Source of the DNA: Steroidobacteraceae bacterium
GTDB lineage: Bacteria; Pseudomonadota; Gammaproteobacteria; Steroidobacterales; Steroidobacteraceae
NCBI GenBank assembly: GCA_021325695.1
Contig: JAJTCR010000025.1
Span: 1 to 9,724 of the forward strand
DNA: 9,724 nt
Reading direction: 5' to 3'
The translations under genes and the position numbers were made by a program. The notes beneath the pieces are model-generated. The model had not been told where the DNA came from, searched no databases, and saw nothing but the letters and a program-made list of their open reading frames with translations. The first letter of the stretch is position 1, and each line of letters begins with the position of its first letter. This document shows, piece by piece, positions 7,198 through 9,724 of this stretch.

Positions 7198-8286
7198 ATG
7201 CAGCAGAAGACCGTCGTCGTCGACAAGGTCGCCTCGATCGCGCAAGCCTGTGGCCTCGGCCACGAGTTGCGCATCGCCACCACCGACATCCCGTGCGAGG
7301 AAGGCGTCGTGCTGGTCGTCGAGGTGCTCAGCAACAAGTCGACGTACAACACGCTCGAGCTGACGAGCGGCCGCATGGCCAAGGTGTCGCGCGGTGACGT
7401 GATCGTGGGGGCGCTCGGTCATCGGCAAGCGCTGTTCGGCTACTCCGGCCACATCCCGGAGACCGTGCAGGCCGGCGACGTCGTGCAGGTGCTGAACATC
7501 GGCGGCGTGCTCGGTGTGTGCGACTCTGTCAATCCCGAGAAGGGCAAGCCATTCGACGCCCGCGTGCTCGGCTGCGTGCTGCAGTTCCCGTTCCTCGGGG
7601 AGCGCATCGGCGTGCCGGCGCGCGTCGGCTACAAACCGCTCGACCCGGGCTCCCCGCTCGACACGCACGGCGTCCCGGTCGTCGCGCTCGCCGGCACCTG
7701 CATGGAGGCGGGCAAGACCGCGGCGGCCTGCGCGATCGTCGCGCGCATGCGGCATCGCGGTCTCGCCGTCCACGCGTTCAAGGCCACCGGCGTCTCGCTG
7801 CGTCGGGACATCCTGGCAATGGAAGATGCCGGCGCGCGACGCAGCCAGATCTTCACGGACTTCGGCGTCGTCACGACCACCGCGAAGACGGGGCCGGCGC
7901 TCACGCGCACGATGTTGACCGAAATGACCCAGGGCCGGCCGGACGTGGTCGTGTTCGAGCTGGGCGACGGCATCCTCGGCGCCTACGGTGTCGAAGCGAT
8001 CCTGGCGGCCCCGGACATCGCCAAGTCGCTCAACGCCGTGATCCTCTCCGCCAACGACCCTGTCGCGGCCTGGGGCGGTGTCAAACTGCTGCGCGAGCGG
8101 TTCGGCATCGAACCCTGCGCGGTCACGGGGCCCTCCACCGACAACGCCGTCGGGGTCGACATCATCGAGGGGCAGATGAACGTGCGCGCGTTCAATGCGA
8201 TGACGTCCGGCGCCGCGCTCGGTGACCACATCATCGAGTCGCTCGGCATCGCGACGGCGACTCCGGCCGCGGTGGTGGCCCAGTGA
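7198..8286 (+). CDS. Unknown BioD/DUF1611-like P-loop protein in the arginine operon
   Basis: This 362-residue protein is not a recognised arginine enzyme. Residues 1 to about 155 are beta-rich and unassigned (GDVIVGALGHRQALFGYSG, VLNIGGVLG). Residues about 160-362 resemble the BioD/CobB/DUF1611 P-loop group. The nucleotide loop is GTCMEAGKT (166-174), close to GTDTEVGKT of dethiobiotin synthetase. It is followed by FKATG (194-198), comparable to the F-R-ATG-x-TG stretch I recall in DUF1611 proteins, an acidic strand VVVFELGDG (E254, D257) in Walker B position, and an AVILSANDP strand. There is no signal peptide or membrane segment. It lies 28 bases after argG and overlaps argC by four bases (GTGA), so co-expression is nearly certain. 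DUF1611 includes DgcN, recalled as a D-glutamate N-acetyltransferase, so glutamate acylation is a possible but unproven role. It is not an argB-type amino-acid kinase. The gene is surely real; its function is unknown. Confidence 0.9.
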   Translation: MQQKTVVVDKVASIAQACGLGHELRIATTDIPCEEGVVLVVEVLSNKSTYNTLELTSGRMAKVSRGDVIVGALGHRQALFGYSGHIPETVQAGDVVQVLNIGGVLGVCDSVNPEKGKPFDARVLGCVLQFPFLGERIGVPARVGYKPLDPGSPLDTHGVPVVALAGTCMEAGKTAAACAIVARMRHRGLAVHAFKATGVSLRRDILAMEDAGARRSQIFTDFGVVTTTAKTGPALTRTMLTEMTQGRPDVVVFELGDGILGAYGVEAILAAPDIAKSLNAVILSANDPVAAWGGVKLLRERFGIEPCAVTGPSTDNAVGVDIIEGQMNVRAFNAMTSGAALGDHIIESLGIATATPAAVVAQ

Positions 8287-9344
8287 ACCCGCGCACGCCG
8301 GCGCTGGTCCTCGGCGGCACGGGCTACGTCGCGGGCGAGTTGCTGCGGCTGCTCGCGGGTCATCCGTACTTCGACCTGGCGGCGGTCGCCTCCGACAGCC
8401 AGCCCGACGAGCCGGTCGCGCAGTTCTTCCGTCACCTGCAGCCGGTGCTGCCGCACCTGCGCTTCACCGACCATGAAGAGATCCTCGAGTACGTCACCGC
8501 GAATCCCGCGACGGCGGTGTTCTCGGCCGCGCCGCACGGCGTGTCGGCCGCGCTGATCGACCGGTTGCTCACGGCCGCTGAACAGGCGGACGCGCAGCCG
8601 CGCGTGGTCGACATCTCGGCCGACTTCCGGTACTCGACGGTGCAGGCCTACGAAGCCGTCTACAAACACGCGCACGGGGCGCCGGCGCGCCTCGCCGAGT
8701 TCACGTGCGCGGTACCGGAGCACCTGAACGCCTTGTCGACTCCGCACGTCGCCCACCCCGGGTGCTTCGCGACGGCGGTGCTGCTCGCGAGCGTCCCGCT
8801 GCTGTCGCTCGGCCTGGTCGAACCTCGGTTGTTCGTCGCGGGCATCACCGGCAGCACGGGCTCGGGCCGCGGCCCGACGGCCGGGACTCACCACCCGCAG
8901 CGGCACAGCGACCTGTATTCGTACAACGCGCTCGCGCATCGCCATGCGCCCGAGATCGCCGCGCTGGCCCAGGCGGCGTCGGGCGTCGAGGCGGACTTCA
9001 TGTTCGTGCCGCACTCGGGCCCGTTCGCGCGCGGGATCCACGTCACGGTGCAGGCCGTCTTGCGGGAGGAGCTGACGTCGCACGAGCTTGTGCACGCGCT
9101 GCGCGACTACTACGACCAGTCGCCGTTCGTGCGCGTGGGAGGCGAGATGCCCAGGCTCAAGGACGTGGTCGCCAGCAATTTCGCCGAGCTCTCCGGCGTC
9201 AGCAACGGCCGCTCGGTGGCCGTGATGTGCGTGATCGACAACCTGACCAAGGGCGCGGCCGGCGGCGCCGTGCAGTGGATGAACCGGATGTTCGGCCACG
9301 AGGAAACCGCCGGCCTGATGACGCCTGCGCCGGGCTGGACCTGA
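8283..9344 (+). CDS. argC: N-acetyl-gamma-glutamyl-phosphate reductase
   Basis: This 353-residue cytoplasmic enzyme reduces N-acetylglutamyl 5-phosphate to the semialdehyde with NADPH. The N-terminal dinucleotide loop is GGTGYVAGELLRLL (from residue 11). Next come SAAPHGVS and VVDISADFR, then the active-site cysteine C161 in HPGCFATA. GSTGSGRGPTAGTHH and the HRHAPEI motif (H219, H221) carry the conserved histidines. FVPHSGPFARGIHVT completes the family pattern. HPGCFATA and ITGSTGSG are nearer to my recollection of Bacteroidetes ArgC than to the Escherichia coli form. The GTG start overlaps the stop of the preceding gene as GTGA, indicating translational coupling. A LysY role was considered, but no LysW or LysX-type gene is present and the argR-argG neighbourhood argues for arginine. 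The length is normal and no catalytic residue is missing. Confidence 0.95.
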   Translation: MNPRTPALVLGGTGYVAGELLRLLAGHPYFDLAAVASDSQPDEPVAQFFRHLQPVLPHLRFTDHEEILEYVTANPATAVFSAAPHGVSAALIDRLLTAAEQADAQPRVVDISADFRYSTVQAYEAVYKHAHGAPARLAEFTCAVPEHLNALSTPHVAHPGCFATAVLLASVPLLSLGLVEPRLFVAGITGSTGSGRGPTAGTHHPQRHSDLYSYNALAHRHAPEIAALAQAASGVEADFMFVPHSGPFARGIHVTVQAVLREELTSHELVHALRDYYDQSPFVRVGGEMPRLKDVVASNFAELSGVSNGRSVAVMCVIDNLTKGAAGGAVQWMNRMFGHEETAGLMTPAPGWT

Positions 9345-9355
9345 GGAGAAAGTGT

Positions 9356-9465
9356 CTGGTGGCCAGTGGCTAGTGCCTGGTCAGCAAAGATATGCCCAGC
9401 CGTAACGTTACGTCACGTCGCACTTCCCACTAGCCACTAGCCACCAGCCACCAGCCACCGGCCAC
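9356..9465. repeat. Inverted heptad-repeat element between argC and argD
   Basis: The right arm holds five tandem heptamers (CACTAGC twice, CACCAGC twice, CACCGGC) at 9428-9462 plus a partial unit. The left arm, CTGGTGGCCAGTGGCTAGTG (9356-9375), pairs with 9428-9447 at 19 of 20 positions, around a 52-base spacer. The spacer contains a perfect 12-bp palindrome, CGTAACGTTACG (9401-9412). As RNA this would form a long stable hairpin inside the operon. No T-run follows, so it is not a standard terminator. It resembles a dispersed intergenic repeat (REP/MITE-like), but copy number cannot be judged here. Confidence 0.8.
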
Positions 9466-9471
9466 TTCGCT

Positions 9472-9724
9472 ATGTCCGCACTTCCCTGGACTCCTCCCCC
9501 CGACCACTTGGCCCCCGTCTACGCGCAGTGGGCGCTCGACGTCGTCGACGCCTCGGGCGTGCACCTGCACACACGCGACGGCCGCCAGGTGCTCGATCTC
9601 TACGGCGGGCACGCGGTCGCCGCGCTCGGTTACTCGCACCCGCGTCTGCTCGCCGCGTTGGAGCGGCAGGCACGCTCGCTGATCTTCCAGAGCAACGCGG
9701 TGCCGCTCGAGGTGCGGGCGCGGG
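9472..9724 (+). CDS. argD: Acetylornithine aminotransferase (5' part, cut by window end)
   Basis: The first 84 codons of a class III, pyridoxal-phosphate-dependent aminotransferase are visible, starting at ATG 9472; the frame is still open at the window edge. The motif VLDLYGGHAVAALGYSHP is the conserved N-terminal segment of the ArgD/LysJ group, and FQSNAVPLEV follows it. The DLYGGHAV form and the S-N-x-V-x-L pattern resemble Bacteroidetes ArgD as I remember it. The enzyme would convert N-acetylglutamate semialdehyde to N-acetylornithine using glutamate, the step after ArgC. The catalytic lysine lies beyond the window. Unlike the other genes in the operon it is separated from its neighbour by 127 bases holding the inverted heptad repeat, and no Shine-Dalgarno sequence precedes the ATG. 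Assignment to ArgD over related omega-aminotransferases relies partly on the operon. Confidence 0.88.
   Translation, partial: MSALPWTPPPDHLAPVYAQWALDVVDASGVHLHTRDGRQVLDLYGGHAVAALGYSHPRLLAALERQARSLIFQSNAVPLEVRAR

Noticed and set aside
6811..8229. A 472-codon minus-strand open frame across argG and the P-loop gene
   Set aside because: It spans two well-supported genes and their junction and shows only composition-driven residues.
7198..8286. The unknown gene as acetylglutamate kinase (argB), expected near argC
   Set aside because: It lacks the amino-acid-kinase fold motifs of ArgB; its BioD-like loop GTCMEAGKT places it in a different nucleotide-binding class.
8283..9724. Lysine biosynthesis by the LysW carrier pathway (LysY and LysJ) instead of ArgC and ArgD
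   Set aside because: No LysW or LysX-type gene is present, and the operon begins with argR and argG under ARG boxes.

Overview
The window is GC-rich DNA, packed with genes, from what looks like a Gram-negative proteobacterium. The tamA-tamB pair implies an outer membrane, and ArgR autoregulation fits a gammaproteobacterium. A xanthomonad- or Steroidobacter-like relative is a guess that rests partly on the style of the heptad repeats. No rRNA, tRNA, CRISPR array, transposase or phage gene was seen.

Layout. (1) Bases 1-4493, plus strand: the 3' end of tamA (an Omp85-family outer-membrane barrel), then after one base tamB (a long inner-membrane-anchored, periplasm-spanning protein). Together they form the translocation and assembly module for outer-membrane biogenesis and lipid transport. 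(2) Bases 4494-4740: a convergent gap with small palindromes only. (3) Bases 4741-5391, minus strand: a NUDIX hydrolase with an N-terminal Nudix_N-type domain. (4) Bases 5392-5482: a short divergent control region with a TTGACA hexamer and two ARG-box-like operators whose centres are exactly 21 bp apart. (5) Bases 5483-9724, plus strand: an arginine operon, argR - argG - unknown P-loop gene - argC - argD (cut by the window end). Its genes are tightly spaced except for a 127-bp argC-argD gap that holds an inverted heptad repeat.

How the genes work together. ArgR probably represses its own operon when arginine is plentiful. ArgC and ArgD make N-acetylornithine from N-acetylglutamyl phosphate, and ArgG makes argininosuccinate from citrulline. 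argA/argJ, argB, a transcarbamylase, argE and argH are not in the window. From memory, the ArgG, ArgC and ArgD sequences look like the subfamilies typical of Bacteroidetes arginine clusters, which use N-acylated ornithine in the transcarbamylase step.

The most interesting gene is the 362-residue protein at 7198-8286. Its C-terminal half is a BioD/DUF1611-like P-loop domain, fused to an unrecognised beta-rich N-terminal domain and embedded between argG and argC. DUF1611-type proteins include DgcN, which I recall as a D-glutamate N-acetyltransferase, so this gene is a candidate for an undescribed arginine-pathway enzyme, possibly one that acylates glutamate.
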